Shown: positions 17,320 through 27,199, numbered from the stretch's first letter. The stretch: 64,000 nucleotides of DNA from Cyanobacteriota bacterium (GCA_022402445.1 JAKRSF010000007.1:1-64000), one strand, 5' to 3'. The notes: a model not told the origin generated them from the letters alone. A program made the numbers and translations.

Positions 17320-19362
17320 ATGTCAGCATTTTTAGAAGTTGATCATGTTGATCGCGTTTTTGATCTGCCGGATGGCGGCACCTACATCGCCCTAGAAAAT
17401 ATTTCCCTGAAGATTGAACAGGGGGAATTCGTGACGCTGTTGGGCCATTCGGGCTGCGGAAAATCGACGCTCCTCAACATTGTGGCGGGCCTCGATCAAC
17501 CCAGCAGTGGTGGTGTGGTCCTGGAGGGGCGGCAGGTGAATGAACCGGGGCCGGATCGGATGGTGATTTTCCAGAACTATTCCCTGCTGCCCTGGAAAAC
17601 GGTGCGCGAAAATATTGCCCTGGCGGTGGATACGGTCTGCAAGGAGTTGCCGCCGGGGGAGCGGACCGCGATCGTCGATCGCCACATTGAAATGGTGGGC
17701 CTGATGGCGGCGGCGGATAAGTATCCGGGGCAACTGTCGGGGGGGATGAAGCAGCGGGTGGCGATCGCGCGGGGGCTGGCGATTCGGCCTCGGGTGCTGC
17801 TGCTGGATGAACCCTTTGGGGCGCTCGATGCCCTCACTAGGGGGGGCTTGCAGGAACAGTTGATGCGCATTTGTGAGGAGAGTCAAGTCACCTGCATTAT
17901 GGTCACCCATGATGTGGATGAGGCGCTGCTCCTGAGTGATCGCGTGGTGATGCTGACCACGGGGCCATCGGCGCGCGTCGGCCAGGTGCTCAAGGTGGAT
18001 ATTCCCCGCCCCCGGCACCGCATGGAGGTGGTGAATCACCCGAGCTACTACGCCCTGCGCAATGAAATGGTGTACTTCCTCAACCAGCAAAAGCGCAGTA
18101 AGAAACGCAAGGGCCAAGTGGCGGTTCCCCAGGAAAGCAGCGGTGCGATCGCGGCCCACGGCCTCGAAAAAGTGAATCTCAATTTGGGCTTTATCCCCCT
18201 AACGGACTGCGCGCCGCTGATCATGGCCCAGGAGAAGGGGTTCTTTGCGAAGCACGGCCTCGATCGCGTCACCCTGCACCGTCAACCCAGTTGGAAGGCC
18301 ATTTCCGTGGGCGTCGCGGACGGCAGCCTCGATGGGGCCGCCATGGTGGCGGGGATGCCCCTGGCCATGACCTTGGGATCGAGCGACTTTGCCCCCACCG
18401 CCACGATCGCGCCGATGGTCCTCTCGCGCAATGGCAATGCCATCACCTGGAGCCGCAAACTGTACGACGCGGGCATCACGGATCTGACGGCCTTTAAGGG
18501 ACATATCCAAGCGGATCCAGATAAGGTCCATACGTTCGGCATGGTTCACCCCAGCTCCATGCACAATCTCATCCTGCGCTACTGGCTCGCCTCCGGCGGC
18601 ATTGACCCGGATTGGGATCTGAGCCTCGCGATCGTGCCGCCGCCCCAAATGGTGGCCAACCTCAAGGCGGGCAATATCGATGGCTACTGTGTCGGAGAGC
18701 CCTGGAACTCCCGCGCGGTGCAGGATGGCATCGGCGTGGTCATGGCCACGGATTTGGATCTGTTCCCCGACCATGTGGAAAAGGTGCTGGGGGTGTCGGA
18801 AGCCTGGGCGCAGCAGCATCCCAAGACCTTGGTGGCCTTGATTGCGGCCCTGCTGGAGGCTTGTGAGTATTGTGATGATCGCCGCAACCGTGAGGAGATC
18901 CTGGCGGTGCTCTCGCAGCCAGACTATGTGGGCCTTGCGCCGGAGGTGATGGCCCCTGGGTTCTACGGTTCCTACGATCGCGGCCTCGGCGGCGAACCGG
19001 AGGCGCTCTATCAATTCAATCGCTTTTTTGTGGACAAATCCGCCAGTCCCGATTGGGTTCAATCCCTTTGGATGATGGCGGAAATGGCCCGCTGGGATAT
19101 TATTCCCTTCCCGAAAAATTGGGTCGAGGTGACGGAGCGGATCAATCCTTCGGGGCCATACCTGGAGGCGGCGCGACTGTTGGGCTTACCGACGGCGGCC
19201 CGCGATCGCAAACCCTTCACCCTCTTTGATGGCACGGTGTTTGATCCCGATGTGCCCTTGGATTACCTCAACAGCCACATGATTAAACGCAATGCCCGCG
19301 TTGAAGAGGTGCGAATTGATGAAATCTTTAGCTGCTCGATTAGTTTGCCGAAGGGGGCTTAG
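17320..19362 (+). CDS. nrtC: Nitrate transporter ATPase fused to a substrate-binding domain, NrtC
   Basis: NrtC is the ATPase of the nitrate importer with a C-terminal NrtA-like domain that mediates inhibition of uptake by ammonium. Residues 1-255 are the ABC domain: Walker A GHSGCGKST (42-50), Q-loop IFQNYSLLPW, signature LSGGMKQRVAIARG, Walker B VLLLDEPFGALD, and switch His in MVTHDVDEAL. Residues about 282-680 repeat the NrtA fold (LGFIPLTDCAPLIMAQEKGF, VHPSSMHNLILRYW, PPPQMVANLKAGNIDGYCV). I start at the ATG at 17320 (weak AAGG close by) because the ABC domain begins there; a TTG at 17248 would add 24 poorly conserved residues. 680 aa fits the family. Confidence 0.95.
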   Translation: MSAFLEVDHVDRVFDLPDGGTYIALENISLKIEQGEFVTLLGHSGCGKSTLLNIVAGLDQPSSGGVVLEGRQVNEPGPDRMVIFQNYSLLPWKTVRENIALAVDTVCKELPPGERTAIVDRHIEMVGLMAAADKYPGQLSGGMKQRVAIARGLAIRPRVLLLDEPFGALDALTRGGLQEQLMRICEESQVTCIMVTHDVDEALLLSDRVVMLTTGPSARVGQVLKVDIPRPRHRMEVVNHPSYYALRNEMVYFLNQQKRSKKRKGQVAVPQESSGAIAAHGLEKVNLNLGFIPLTDCAPLIMAQEKGFFAKHGLDRVTLHRQPSWKAISVGVADGSLDGAAMVAGMPLAMTLGSSDFAPTATIAPMVLSRNGNAITWSRKLYDAGITDLTAFKGHIQADPDKVHTFGMVHPSSMHNLILRYWLASGGIDPDWDLSLAIVPPPQMVANLKAGNIDGYCVGEPWNSRAVQDGIGVVMATDLDLFPDHVEKVLGVSEAWAQQHPKTLVALIAALLEACEYCDDRRNREEILAVLSQPDYVGLAPEVMAPGFYGSYDRGLGGEPEALYQFNRFFVDKSASPDWVQSLWMMAEMARWDIIPFPKNWVEVTERINPSGPYLEAARLLGLPTAARDRKPFTLFDGTVFDPDVPLDYLNSHMIKRNARVEEVRIDEIFSCSISLPKGA

Positions 19363-19545
19363 GTGATGACTGTTGCCTAGGGCGCGATCGCGGCCTTGAT
19401 TGCTGGTGATTGCATAACCCAATCCATCAGGGTTTTGGCCCCATCAATTAGGCCATGGTCGCCCCATGGTTTTGGTTAGGCCCGCGATCGCCCCCCTCTT
19501 TTTTCATCCGTCTTCCCATCCTCCCCACGACGGCTGCCCTGTACC

Positions 19546-20415
19546 ATGCTCCTCAATCCTTCCATGTCTGGCCCCACCAATTCCACGCCCACCGCCGACT
19601 TTTCCATGGCCAATCCCGGTGATGGCACCAAGTTTTTAAGCATTAACCAGGTCTCCAAAAGCTACCCCACCCCGACCGGCGTTTATCCCGTACTGGAGAA
19701 TGTCAATCTTCAGGTGGATCAGGGGGAATTTATCTGCGTAATCGGCCATTCCGGCTGCGGTAAATCGACCCTTTTGAACATGGTGGCGGGCTTTTTGGAG
19801 CCTACGGCCGGTCAAATCAGCCTTGAAAACCAGACCATTCAAGAGCCAGGACCGGATCGCATGGTGGTGTTTCAAAACTATGCGCTCTTGCCCTGGAAGA
19901 GTGTTTACGAAAATGTGCTGTTGGCGGTGGAAACCGTCTATGGGGAAAAGTCCAAGGCTGAACATCGGGAAATCGTAGACCAACATTTAGAAATGGTGGG
20001 GCTGACGGAAGCGGCCCATAAGCGCCCCGATGAAATTTCGGGGGGGATGAAACAGCGGGTTTCGATCGCGCGGGCCTTAGCCATTTGTCCGAAGGTTTTG
20101 ATTTTGGATGAACCCTTTGGGGCCTTGGATCCGATTACGCGAGAGGAATTGCAGGACGAACTGCTCACCATTTGGCGAGAAAATAAGGTGACGGCCCTGA
20201 TGATTACCCACGATATTGATGAGGCCCTTTACCTGGCCGATCGCCTGGTGATGATGACCAATGGCCCGTCTGCCACCATTGGCGAAGTGGTGGATATTCC
20301 CTTCCAACGGCCCCGCGATCGCGCCCTAATGCTCGAGGATCCGCGCTATTACGAATTGCGTAACCAGGCCCTCGACTTCCTGTACAATCGCTACGCCCAC
20401 GATGATACGGAATAG
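19546..20415 (+). CDS. nrtD: Nitrate transporter ATPase NrtD
   Basis: Second, stand-alone ATPase of the NrtABCD importer, pairing with NrtC under the permease. Walker A GHSGCGKST (67-75), Q-loop VFQNYALLPW, signature ISGGMKQRVSIARA, Walker B VLILDEPFGALD and MITHDIDEALYLADR are all intact. It is closely similar to the NrtC ATPase but ends without a binding domain at 289 aa. The first ~28 residues are Ser/Thr/Asn/Pro-rich and unconserved, so a start at Met7 or Met21 is possible. It lies 183 nt after nrtC and 115 nt before narB. Confidence 0.95.
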   Translation: MLLNPSMSGPTNSTPTADFSMANPGDGTKFLSINQVSKSYPTPTGVYPVLENVNLQVDQGEFICVIGHSGCGKSTLLNMVAGFLEPTAGQISLENQTIQEPGPDRMVVFQNYALLPWKSVYENVLLAVETVYGEKSKAEHREIVDQHLEMVGLTEAAHKRPDEISGGMKQRVSIARALAICPKVLILDEPFGALDPITREELQDELLTIWRENKVTALMITHDIDEALYLADRLVMMTNGPSATIGEVVDIPFQRPRDRALMLEDPRYYELRNQALDFLYNRYAHDDTE

Positions 20416-20530
20416 CCTGACGAAATTGATTGCAACCATCAATTCAAACGTCTCAGTTCCAGGACTGATGGCCATCTAAACTCACAGACCCATTCCACAA
20501 CCCTCCTCAAGATCGAGAACAGCATCAGCC

Positions 20531-22648
20531 ATGGATTCGGTGAAAACCATCTGCCCCTATTGTGGTGTTGGGTGTGGCCTGGAAATATTTGGGGCGGCGG
20601 ATAAACGGCGGGTGCGGGGCGATCGCGACCATCCCTCTAGCCAGGGCCTGGTGTGTGTGAAGGGGGCAACGATTCTAGAGTCCCTAGAGCGCGATCGCCT
20701 GACCTATCCCATGATGCGATCGTCCTTGACGGAACCCTTCCAGCGCATCAGTTGGGATCAGGCCCTCGACGCGATCGCGGCTCGCATCCGGGCGCTATTG
20801 GTAACCCAGGGGCCGGACAGCATTTGCATGTATGGCTCTGGGCAGTTTTTGACGGAGGATTATTATGTGGCCCAAAAGCTCATTAAGGGCTGCTTAGGTA
20901 CGAATAATTTTGATGCCAATTCCCGCCTTTGCATGTCGTCGGCGGTGTCGGGTTACATTCGCAGTTTCGGGGCCGATGGACCGCCCGCCTGCTATGACGA
21001 TCTCGAACAAACAGATTATTTATTTGCCATTGGCACCAATACCGCCGATTGCCATCCCATCGCCTTCAATCGCTTCCGCAAATACCACAAGGCCCAGGGC
21101 GATCGCGTTAAATTAGTCGTCGCTGATCCCCGCCGTACGGCCACCGCAGAAGTGGCGGATTTGCACCTAGCCATTCGTCCTGGCAGCGACATTGATCTCG
21201 TCCACGGCATCGCCCATTTATTGTGGCAGTGGGGCGCGATCGCGAAGGATTTTATTATTGACCATACGGAAGGATTTGAAGCCTATCTCACCCTTTTGAA
21301 GGACTACACCCCCGATCGCGTGGCCGATCGCTGTGGCATTGACCGGGCCGATCTAGAAACCGCCGCCCGCTGGTGGGCCGAATCGGAGCGTGTTCTGTCC
21401 ATTTGGTCCATGGGCATCAACCAATCCGCCGAAGGCACCGCAAAAGTTCGCAGTATCATCGATTTACACCTGCTGACGGGGCAAATTGGCCGCGCCGGAG
21501 CCGGTCCCTTTTCCCTGACGGGGCAGCCCAATGCCATGGGGGGCCGGGAGGCGGGCGGCCTCGCCAAACTCCTGCCCGGTTATCGCCTCATCAGCAATGC
21601 CGCCGATCGCGCGGCGGTGGAACAGTTTTGGCAGGTGCCCACCGGTCGCATTTCGCCACGGGAGGGCCGCGACGCCTGGGGCATCATCGAAGGGCTGGAG
21701 AGGGGAGAGGTGGGCCTGCTGTGGATTGCGGCCACCAATCCGGCGGTGAGTTTTCCGGATCTCAACCGCACCAAGGCGGCCTTACAAAAGTCCCCGTTTA
21801 CGATCTACCAAGACGCCTACTACCCCACGGAAACGGCGGCCTATGCCCATCTGCTGCTGCCTGCCGCCCAGTGGAGTGAGAAAAGCGGCACCATGACCAA
21901 TTCCGAGCGGGTGGTGACCCTATCCCAGGCGTTTCGGGAGCCACCGGGGGAGGCGCGGGCGGACTGGGAAATTTTTGCGGCGGTGGGGCGGCGTTTGGGC
22001 TTTGGGGCGCAGTTTCAGTTTGGGGATGCGGCGGCGGTGCATCGGGAATTTGTGCAACTGACGGCGGGTCGCCCCTGTGATATGTCCGGAATGGATCACG
22101 ATCTGCTGGCGAAGGGGGCGCTGCAATGGCCTTGTCCCCGCGATCGCCCGGACCACAAAAATCTCACAAAGCGACTCTATGAAAAGGGCCAATTCCATAC
22201 GCCGAGCGGGCGGGCGCGCTTTTCCGCCTGCGATACGGTGGGGCTAGCGGAGCCGCCGGACGATGACTATCCGCTGGTGTTGACCATCGGGCGGCTGTAC
22301 GGCCACTGGCACACCCAAACCCGCACGGGGCGCATTGATAAGATCCGCAAAATGTACCCGGAGCCGTTTCTCGAAATCCATCCGACCGATGCGCTGCCCC
22401 TGGGCCTGGTGGATGGGGAGCCGGTGGTGGTGCGATCGCGCCGGGGGGTGGCCCAATTTCCCGCGCGGGTGACCACCGCGATCGCGCCGGGGACGGTGTT
22501 TGCGCCGATGCACTGGGGATTTTTGTGGGCGGACGGGGCCGAGGCCAATGCCCTGACCCATCCGGCGGTGTGCCCCGATTCGTTGCAGCCGGAGTTGAAG
22601 GCGTGTGCGGTGCGGGTGGAGCGACCCGAGAAAATGGGTGATAAGTGA
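20531..22648 (+). CDS. narB: Ferredoxin-nitrate reductase NarB
   Basis: NarB reduces nitrate to nitrite with electrons from reduced ferredoxin, using a 4Fe-4S cluster and a bis-MGD molybdenum cofactor; it is cytoplasmic. The cluster ligands are C8, C11, C15 and C42 (CPYCGVGC ... GLVCVKG). The molybdenum ligand is the Cys of [10 protein letters not shown] (C134). The cofactor-binding segments include [32 protein letters not shown] and the C-terminal molybdopterin-dinucleotide domain with [18 protein letters not shown]. No signal peptide; 705 aa is the expected length. It is the terminal enzyme of the nrt cluster, and narM follows. Confidence 0.96.
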   Translation: MDSVKTICPYCGVGCGLEIFGAADKRRVRGDRDHPSSQGLVCVKGATILESLERDRLTYPMMRSSLTEPFQRISWDQALDAIAARIRALLVTQGPDSICMYGSGQFLTEDYYVAQKLIKGCLGTNNFDANSRLCMSSAVSGYIRSFGADGPPACYDDLEQTDYLFAIGTNTADCHPIAFNRFRKYHKAQGDRVKLVVADPRRTATAEVADLHLAIRPGSDIDLVHGIAHLLWQWGAIAKDFIIDHTEGFEAYLTLLKDYTPDRVADRCGIDRADLETAARWWAESERVLSIWSMGINQSAEGTAKVRSIIDLHLLTGQIGRAGAGPFSLTGQPNAMGGREAGGLAKLLPGYRLISNAADRAAVEQFWQVPTGRISPREGRDAWGIIEGLERGEVGLLWIAATNPAVSFPDLNRTKAALQKSPFTIYQDAYYPTETAAYAHLLLPAAQWSEKSGTMTNSERVVTLSQAFREPPGEARADWEIFAAVGRRLGFGAQFQFGDAAAVHREFVQLTAGRPCDMSGMDHDLLAKGALQWPCPRDRPDHKNLTKRLYEKGQFHTPSGRARFSACDTVGLAEPPDDDYPLVLTIGRLYGHWHTQTRTGRIDKIRKMYPEPFLEIHPTDALPLGLVDGEPVVVRSRRGVAQFPARVTTAIAPGTVFAPMHWGFLWADGAEANALTHPAVCPDSLQPELKACAVRVERPEKMGDK

Positions 22649-22688
22649 TGATTTACAAGTGACTCTTGTGCTGTAAAACCGTCTGTAG

Positions 22689-22708
22689 CAAGGGGCTTAA
22701 GCCCCTTG
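22689..22708. repeat. Perfect 20-bp palindrome after narB
   Basis: CAAGGGGCTTAAGCCCCTTG is a perfect palindrome 40 nt after narB and 24 nt before narM. It lacks a T run. Its form matches palindromic intergenic repeats found across cyanobacteria. It may stabilise the narB mRNA 3' end or attenuate readthrough into narM. Confidence 0.5.
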
Positions 22709-22732
22709 TCTTGCGAGGGCTGGGATGATTGA

Positions 22733-23239
22733 ATGACCTGGCCTAGGGCCGCTGCTGTGGGAATTGGAGGGGCGATCGCGGTGATTTTTCAATTTGAGCA
22801 AGAATTTATTGAATCGCTTCGGTGCATCCCCATGGCCGTGCGGTTTCGGTTGGATCGGTGCGGCGTCAAGCTCAAGCTGGTCCACTGGAATGCCCTGACT
22901 TTGCCGGAGCGGCGATCGCTTCTGGAATGGCCCTGCGGTACGGCGGCGGAGGTGGCGGCCTATGGTGATCGCCTCAAGGATTTAGTGGAAGCGCGCACGG
23001 GCGATCGCCCCAAGGATTTGCCCATTGACGAACCGTTCCCCTGGCAGATCGAGGCCGTACCGCCCGCCATCCGCGATCGCGCCGCCGCCCTCGCCGTGAC
23101 CCTGACCGATGACCAGTGGCGATCGCTCGACGACCTCCAGCGGTTTGCCCTAATTAAACTCAGCCGCCCCAGCCACGAAAACGCCAACTTCGGCCCCGCC
23201 CTCCGGGAATTTGGCCTGACGGCTGAACCGATCGCCTAG
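22733..23239 (+). CDS. narM: Nitrate reductase-associated protein NarM
   Basis: The family is required for active NarB in cyanobacteria, probably acting in maturation or electron delivery. The core begins FQFEQEFIESLRCIPMAVRF followed by RLDRCGVKLKL, then WNALTLPERRSLLEWPCGTAAEVAAY, and ends FALIKLSRPSHENANFGPALREFGL; these are the characteristic blocks. The start at 22733 adds a hydrophobic 17-residue lead that is not typical; a GTG at 22781 (before IFQFEQEF) is a plausible true start and would give 152 aa. It directly follows narB, separated by the palindrome at 22689-22708. Confidence 0.88.
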   Translation: MTWPRAAAVGIGGAIAVIFQFEQEFIESLRCIPMAVRFRLDRCGVKLKLVHWNALTLPERRSLLEWPCGTAAEVAAYGDRLKDLVEARTGDRPKDLPIDEPFPWQIEAVPPAIRDRAAALAVTLTDDQWRSLDDLQRFALIKLSRPSHENANFGPALREFGLTAEPIA

Positions 23240-23258
23240 CGGAATGGTCTGGAACGCC

Positions 23259-24077
23259 CTAAATTTCCACTTCAGAAATTTCTGACACATCGGGCAGCGG
23301 CGTTGCGATCGCCTCCCCCCAGCAGCGCCCCGCAAACCCACAGCGATCGCACGGAGATCCCGCCGCCGTCCGATCCGCCTGGGGGAGACTTTCACCGCCC
23401 AAAAACGCCCGTCGCCCCTGATCAATCAGGCCCAGCAGGCGATCGAGGTCCGCGCGATCGCGATCGTAGGCCGCCCCATCGTAGGGCAGCGTCACCGACG
23501 TGGGTTGTTCAGCCCCCCGCACAAACCAATAGGTCATGGCGATCGCCTCCGGCGGCCAGCCCGTCGCCGCCAGCATCCAACGGTAGAGCCGCGTTTGCCA
23601 CGATCGCGCCAGATGCTCCGATCGCGCCGGTTGCGGATAGGTCTTCCAATCAACAATCGCCGCGCGCCCCCCCCCGAGCGCCAGCAAATCGTAGATCACC
23701 GTCAGGCGATAGGCCCCCCGCACCCGCGTCAGCCGATGTTCACTCGATCGCGTCAGGGTCGCCGTTTCTCCCAACAGCTCCGGAGCCGCCGCCACCAGCG
23801 ATCGCCAGCACCGGTCCAATTCCGGATCCGTCGCCAGCACCGGCCCCACATCAATCCCCAACAAATGCTGCTGCGCCACCAGATGGAACCGATTTCCCCA
23901 ATCCATGCGATCGCGCTGGCCCCCCTCCACCACCTGCCCCCACCGCTCCAGGTAGCGATACTGAAACAAACGGCCACACCGCTCCATCGCCTCCAACTGC
24001 CCCTGGGCGATCGGCAGCAGCGGCCCCGTCAGGTCCCCGTTCGTCCGTCCCGCCGTTGCCGCCCTTTTCGCCATCAA
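23259..24077 (-). CDS. PD-(D/E)XK nuclease with four-cysteine Fe-S signature (RecB/Cas4-like)
   Basis: A stand-alone exonuclease-like protein. The RecB-type nuclease motifs are visible: D130 (VIYDLLAL), D143-x-K145 (AAIVDWKTYP) and the QxxxY motif WQTRLYRW (Q161, Y165). One Cys near the N-terminus (C34, MERCGRLFQYRY) and three near the C-terminus (C243-x2-C246-x5-C252, SPCDRCGFAGRCWG) match the arrangement that holds a 4Fe-4S cluster in AddB, Dna2 and Cas4 proteins. There is no helicase domain and no cas gene nearby. 272 aa. It begins 3 nt after the stop of the upstream lipoprotein gene on the same strand, so the two are probably coupled. It converges with narM with only 19 nt between stops. 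Confidence 0.85.
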   Translation of the reverse strand: MMAKRAATAGRTNGDLTGPLLPIAQGQLEAMERCGRLFQYRYLERWGQVVEGGQRDRMDWGNRFHLVAQQHLLGIDVGPVLATDPELDRCWRSLVAAAPELLGETATLTRSSEHRLTRVRGAYRLTVIYDLLALGGGRAAIVDWKTYPQPARSEHLARSWQTRLYRWMLAATGWPPEAIAMTYWFVRGAEQPTSVTLPYDGAAYDRDRADLDRLLGLIDQGRRAFLGGESLPQADRTAAGSPCDRCGFAGRCWGEAIATPLPDVSEISEVEI

Positions 24078-24080
24078 TCC

Positions 24081-24590
24081 CTAGGGAGCCGTGCAATAGG
24101 CATTCACATCCTGCACCAACTGCTGCTCCTGCTGGGCCACCCCATCGGTCACCTTCGTCGCGTCGCTAATATCCTGCTCGATTTGCTTCGATTCCTTAAA
24201 AATTGCTTCACTATTGGCCGGACTCTCCTCACTGCGCTGCCGCCGATCGAGGTCCGCCACCCGCTTCTGGGCCGCCGCCAACCGCTCCGACGCCCGAGCC
24301 AAATCGTTGTACACCTGGGCAAACTGGCCTTGATACTGCTGAAGCTGCGTATCCGAAAGCTTCACCTGCCCCACCTCCGCCGCCAGGGCCTTCATCTGGG
24401 TCGCCAGGTTTTCCATCACCTCCGCGCTCGGATTTTGGCTGGTGTTGGCTTTGGCGTATTCCTGGCCGATCGCCTGACTTTTATTAAGGGTTTCGATCAA
24501 ACGATTGCACTGGGCCACCTTCGCCTCACCGCAGGCGCTCAGCCCCAGGGCCAGACCACCGGCCACCAGGGCGCGGCTCAGCAGTTGCAT
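24081..24590 (-). CDS. Helical lipoprotein of unknown function
   Basis: Starting at ATG 24590 the product begins MQLLSRALVAGGLALGLSAC, a signal peptide with lipobox LSAC. A longer frame from 24701 adds 37 residues before the signal and is less likely. The mature part (about 150 residues) is Gln/Ala/Glu-rich, almost certainly helical coiled coil (LQQYQGQFAQVYNDLARASE, RLAAAQKRVADLDRRQ), with a second Cys just after the lipid Cys and one near the end (NAYCTAP) that could form a disulphide. I do not recognise the family. It is the first gene of a pair with the Fe-S nuclease, 3 nt apart, although the predicted compartments differ. Confidence 0.7.
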   Translation of the reverse strand: MQLLSRALVAGGLALGLSACGEAKVAQCNRLIETLNKSQAIGQEYAKANTSQNPSAEVMENLATQMKALAAEVGQVKLSDTQLQQYQGQFAQVYNDLARASERLAAAQKRVADLDRRQRSEESPANSEAIFKESKQIEQDISDATKVTDGVAQQEQQLVQDVNAYCTAP

Positions 24591-24812
24591 CGGTTGGGGC
24601 ACTCGGCCAAACGTGGTGGGGCGTTTCACGGGGACTGGTTCTCCAACGGTCAAACGGGGATGGCCCTTGGCGAAATGATTGCCCAAAGGCTTGCCTATCA
24701 TACCCCGTAGCCGTCTATCCTAAGCTTGCGCGATCGCGGCCCCGACAACCGCCCCATGCTTCTATATTTTTTGCTAAAGCGCCCGTTCAACCCCCTCCCT
24801 TGCTAGTTCCCT

Positions 24813-25856
24813 ATGCCCCCTGACTCGGATTTTTCGCGCCGTTTGCTGGCCTGCGCCGATCGCCTCGTTGCCCACCTGGACCACTTCGAGCGGGCGAGGG
24901 TGCTGGTGGTGGGGGATTTGACCCTCGATGAGTTTGTCAATTGCTACGTCGAGCGCATCTCCCGCGAAGCGCCGGTGCCGATCATTCGCCATGAGCACAC
25001 CCGGCAGGTGCCCGGTGGCGGGGCCAATGCGATCTATAACCTGGCGAAACTGGGGGCGCGGGTGACGGCGGCGGGGCTGGTGGGGACCGATGCCCAGGGG
25101 GCGGCCCTGCGATCGCTCTTTGAAAATGCCCACATTGATACGGCGGGGCTGGTGGCGGAGGGCGATCGCCCCACGGTGACGAAATCGCGCATTTCCGCCC
25201 ATTCCCGCCAGTCGGTGACCCAGCAGATCGTGCGCATTGATCGCAAGTCCGACGATCCCCCCCAGGCGGAAATTCTGGAACGGTTGGCGGCCTTTGTGCG
25301 ATCGCGGGCCGCCGATGCCGACGCCGTGGTGTGTTCCGACTATGGGGACGGCACGTTCACGGCGGAAACCATCGCCGCCGCCCTCACCGGCACCCCCTGC
25401 ATCGTCGATGCCCAGAACGGCCTCGATCGCTACCGGGGAGCCACTTGGTTTACCCCCAACCTCCCGGAGGCGGAGCGGGCCGTGGGCTACCGGGTGGAAA
25501 CCGCCGCCGACTTGCTCCGGGCGGGCCAGGATTTATTGGCGCTCACCGCCGCCGAACTGATCCTCATTACCCGAGGGGATGAGGGCATGAGTCTCTTTGG
25601 CCGCGACGGCACCGTGGACCACATTCCCGCCTTCAACCGGGCGGAGGTCTACGATGTCACCGGTGCGGGGGACACGGTGGTGGCGGGCCTGACCCTCTGT
25701 CTGGCGGCGGGGGGCAGCCCCTGGGAGGCGGCGGTGCTGGGGAATTTGGCGGCCAGTTTGGTGGTGCGTCAGGTGGGCACCGCGACCACTTCCGTGGCGG
25801 AAATGCGCGACGCCCTCGATCGCCTCCTGCGGCTCCACCAGGCGCAAATTTCCTAA
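24813..25856 (+). CDS. PfkB-family sugar kinase, HldE kinase-domain-like
   Basis: A ribokinase-fold sugar kinase. Conserved parts: ARVLVVGDLTLDEFVNCYVE (31-47), the sugar-site GGGANAIYNLAKLGARV (68-84), VDAQNGLDRYRGATWFTPNLPEAE (198-221), and the ATP/catalytic DVTGAGDT (281-288) with catalytic Asp 287. The motif set is closest to the kinase half of HldE/RfaE, which phosphorylates heptose 7-phosphate at C1 on the way to ADP-heptose; the second (adenylyltransferase) half is absent. 347 aa. It lies 66 nt before dTDP-glucose 4,6-dehydratase, which supports a sugar-nucleotide or envelope-glycan role. Exact substrate uncertain. Confidence 0.85.
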   Translation: MPPDSDFSRRLLACADRLVAHLDHFERARVLVVGDLTLDEFVNCYVERISREAPVPIIRHEHTRQVPGGGANAIYNLAKLGARVTAAGLVGTDAQGAALRSLFENAHIDTAGLVAEGDRPTVTKSRISAHSRQSVTQQIVRIDRKSDDPPQAEILERLAAFVRSRAADADAVVCSDYGDGTFTAETIAAALTGTPCIVDAQNGLDRYRGATWFTPNLPEAERAVGYRVETAADLLRAGQDLLALTAAELILITRGDEGMSLFGRDGTVDHIPAFNRAEVYDVTGAGDTVVAGLTLCLAAGGSPWEAAVLGNLAASLVVRQVGTATTSVAEMRDALDRLLRLHQAQIS

Positions 25857-25922
25857 CCAACCGCGCCGTTTATTGCCCGTTTTTGATCGCCCGTTCTCTC
25901 TAGTTGTGACCCGTTCAAATCC

Positions 25923-27026
25923 ATGACCTTTGCCCCTTCCGATCGCGCCGCTCGTCGTTTGGTGATTACCGGCGGTGCTGGTTTTATTGGCTCGAATTTT
26001 GTGCGCCATTGGTGCGATCGCTACCCCACCGATCGCGTGGTGGTCCTCGATGCCCTGACCTATGCGGGGAACCGGGCCACATTGGCGGATCTGGAGGCGG
26101 GCGATCGCCTGCGGTTTGTTCAGGGGGACATCGGCGATCGCGCCCTGGTGGATCAACTGCTGCGGGACGAGCAAATCGACACGATCGCCCATTTCGCCGC
26201 CGAATCCCACGTTGATCGCTCGATCCTCGGCCCCGCCGCCTTTGTGCAAACCAATGTGGTGGGCACGTTTACATTGCTAGAAGCCTTCCGGCACCATTGG
26301 CAGGCCGCCGAGGGCGATCGCGATCGCTACCGATTCCTGCATGTATCCACCGATGAGGTCTACGGCAGCCTCAGGGAAACGGACCCCGCCTTCACGGAAA
26401 CCACCCCCTACGCCCCCAACAGCCCCTATTCCGCCTCCAAAGCGGGCAGCGACCACCTGGTGCGGGCCTATTTTCATACCTACGGGATGCCCGTCCTCAC
26501 GACCAACTGTTCCAATAACTACGGCCCCTACCACTTCCCGGAAAAGCTCATCCCCCTGATGTGCATCAACATCCTCCTGGGGAAACCGCTGCCGGTCTAT
26601 GGCGACGGCCAGAACGTGCGCGACTGGCTCTATGTGCGGGACCACTGCACCGCGATCGAGACGGTCATCCACCGGGGCCAGCCCGGAGAAACCTACAACG
26701 TGGGGGGCAATAACGAGGTCCGCAACCTGGATCTCGTCAAACTCCTGTGTGGCCTGATGGACGAACTCGCGCTCCAGTACGGCGTGACCCTACCCCAGAG
26801 CCCCAGTGAATCCTTGATTACCTTTGTGGCCGATCGACCGGGCCATGACCGCCGCTACGCGATCGACGCCAGCAAAATCAAGCGGGAACTGGGCTGGGAG
26901 CCGTCGGTCACCGTCGAGGAAGGGCTGCGGCAGACGGTGGCCTGGTATCTCCAGAATGAGGCGTGGTGGAAGCCGCTCCTGTCGCCCGCCTACCAGGACT
27001 ACTACAGCCAGGTGTACGGAACCTAG
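25923..27026 (+). CDS. rfbB: dTDP-glucose 4,6-dehydratase
   Basis: Converts dTDP-glucose to dTDP-4-keto-6-deoxyglucose, the second step to dTDP-rhamnose and other deoxysugars. A short-chain dehydrogenase with NAD site GGAGFIGS (17-24), catalytic TDE (143-145) and Y169-x3-K173 in [12 protein letters not shown]. The [19 protein letters not shown] and [16 protein letters not shown] blocks are diagnostic of RfbB/RmlB, as is [14 protein letters not shown]. 367 aa, cytosolic. It follows the PfkB kinase gene. The other rml genes are not in the window. Confidence 0.95.
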   Translation: MTFAPSDRAARRLVITGGAGFIGSNFVRHWCDRYPTDRVVVLDALTYAGNRATLADLEAGDRLRFVQGDIGDRALVDQLLRDEQIDTIAHFAAESHVDRSILGPAAFVQTNVVGTFTLLEAFRHHWQAAEGDRDRYRFLHVSTDEVYGSLRETDPAFTETTPYAPNSPYSASKAGSDHLVRAYFHTYGMPVLTTNCSNNYGPYHFPEKLIPLMCINILLGKPLPVYGDGQNVRDWLYVRDHCTAIETVIHRGQPGETYNVGGNNEVRNLDLVKLLCGLMDELALQYGVTLPQSPSESLITFVADRPGHDRRYAIDASKIKRELGWEPSVTVEEGLRQTVAWYLQNEAWWKPLLSPAYQDYYSQVYGT

Positions 27027-27054
27027 GGCATGGCTACCCATTCCGTCCCCGTAG

Positions 27055-27073
27055 GGGTTGGGTCTCCCAACCC
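27055..27073. repeat. Hairpin repeat after rfbB
   Basis: GGGTTGGG-TCT-CCCAACCC is a perfect 8-bp stem with a 3-nt loop, 28 nt after the rfbB stop. No T run follows. Together with the flanking GTAGGG it resembles the GTAGGGGTTGGG-type interspersed repeat seen in cyanobacterial spacers; it may serve as a terminator. Confidence 0.45.
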
Positions 27074-27199
27074 TCGCCCCACCGATCACCCCAACCCCGT
27101 TCAGCCTCGGGAGGTCAAGCCCCAACCCAATCCCGCGCTCATTCCAGCCCTGCCCATTTCGAGCTAAATTGGTACCGGTCAACCGCCAGCGGTGGCCCT

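Noticed and set aside
14667-19362. Bicarbonate transporter (cmp) assignment of the ABC genes
   Set aside because: Cmp and Nrt proteins are close paralogues, but the NtcA promoter and narB/narM downstream support nitrate.
23505-24710. A 401-codon plus-strand frame
   Set aside because: Antisense to the Fe-S nuclease and lipoprotein genes; Arg/His/Gln/Leu-rich, no motif and no ribosome binding site.
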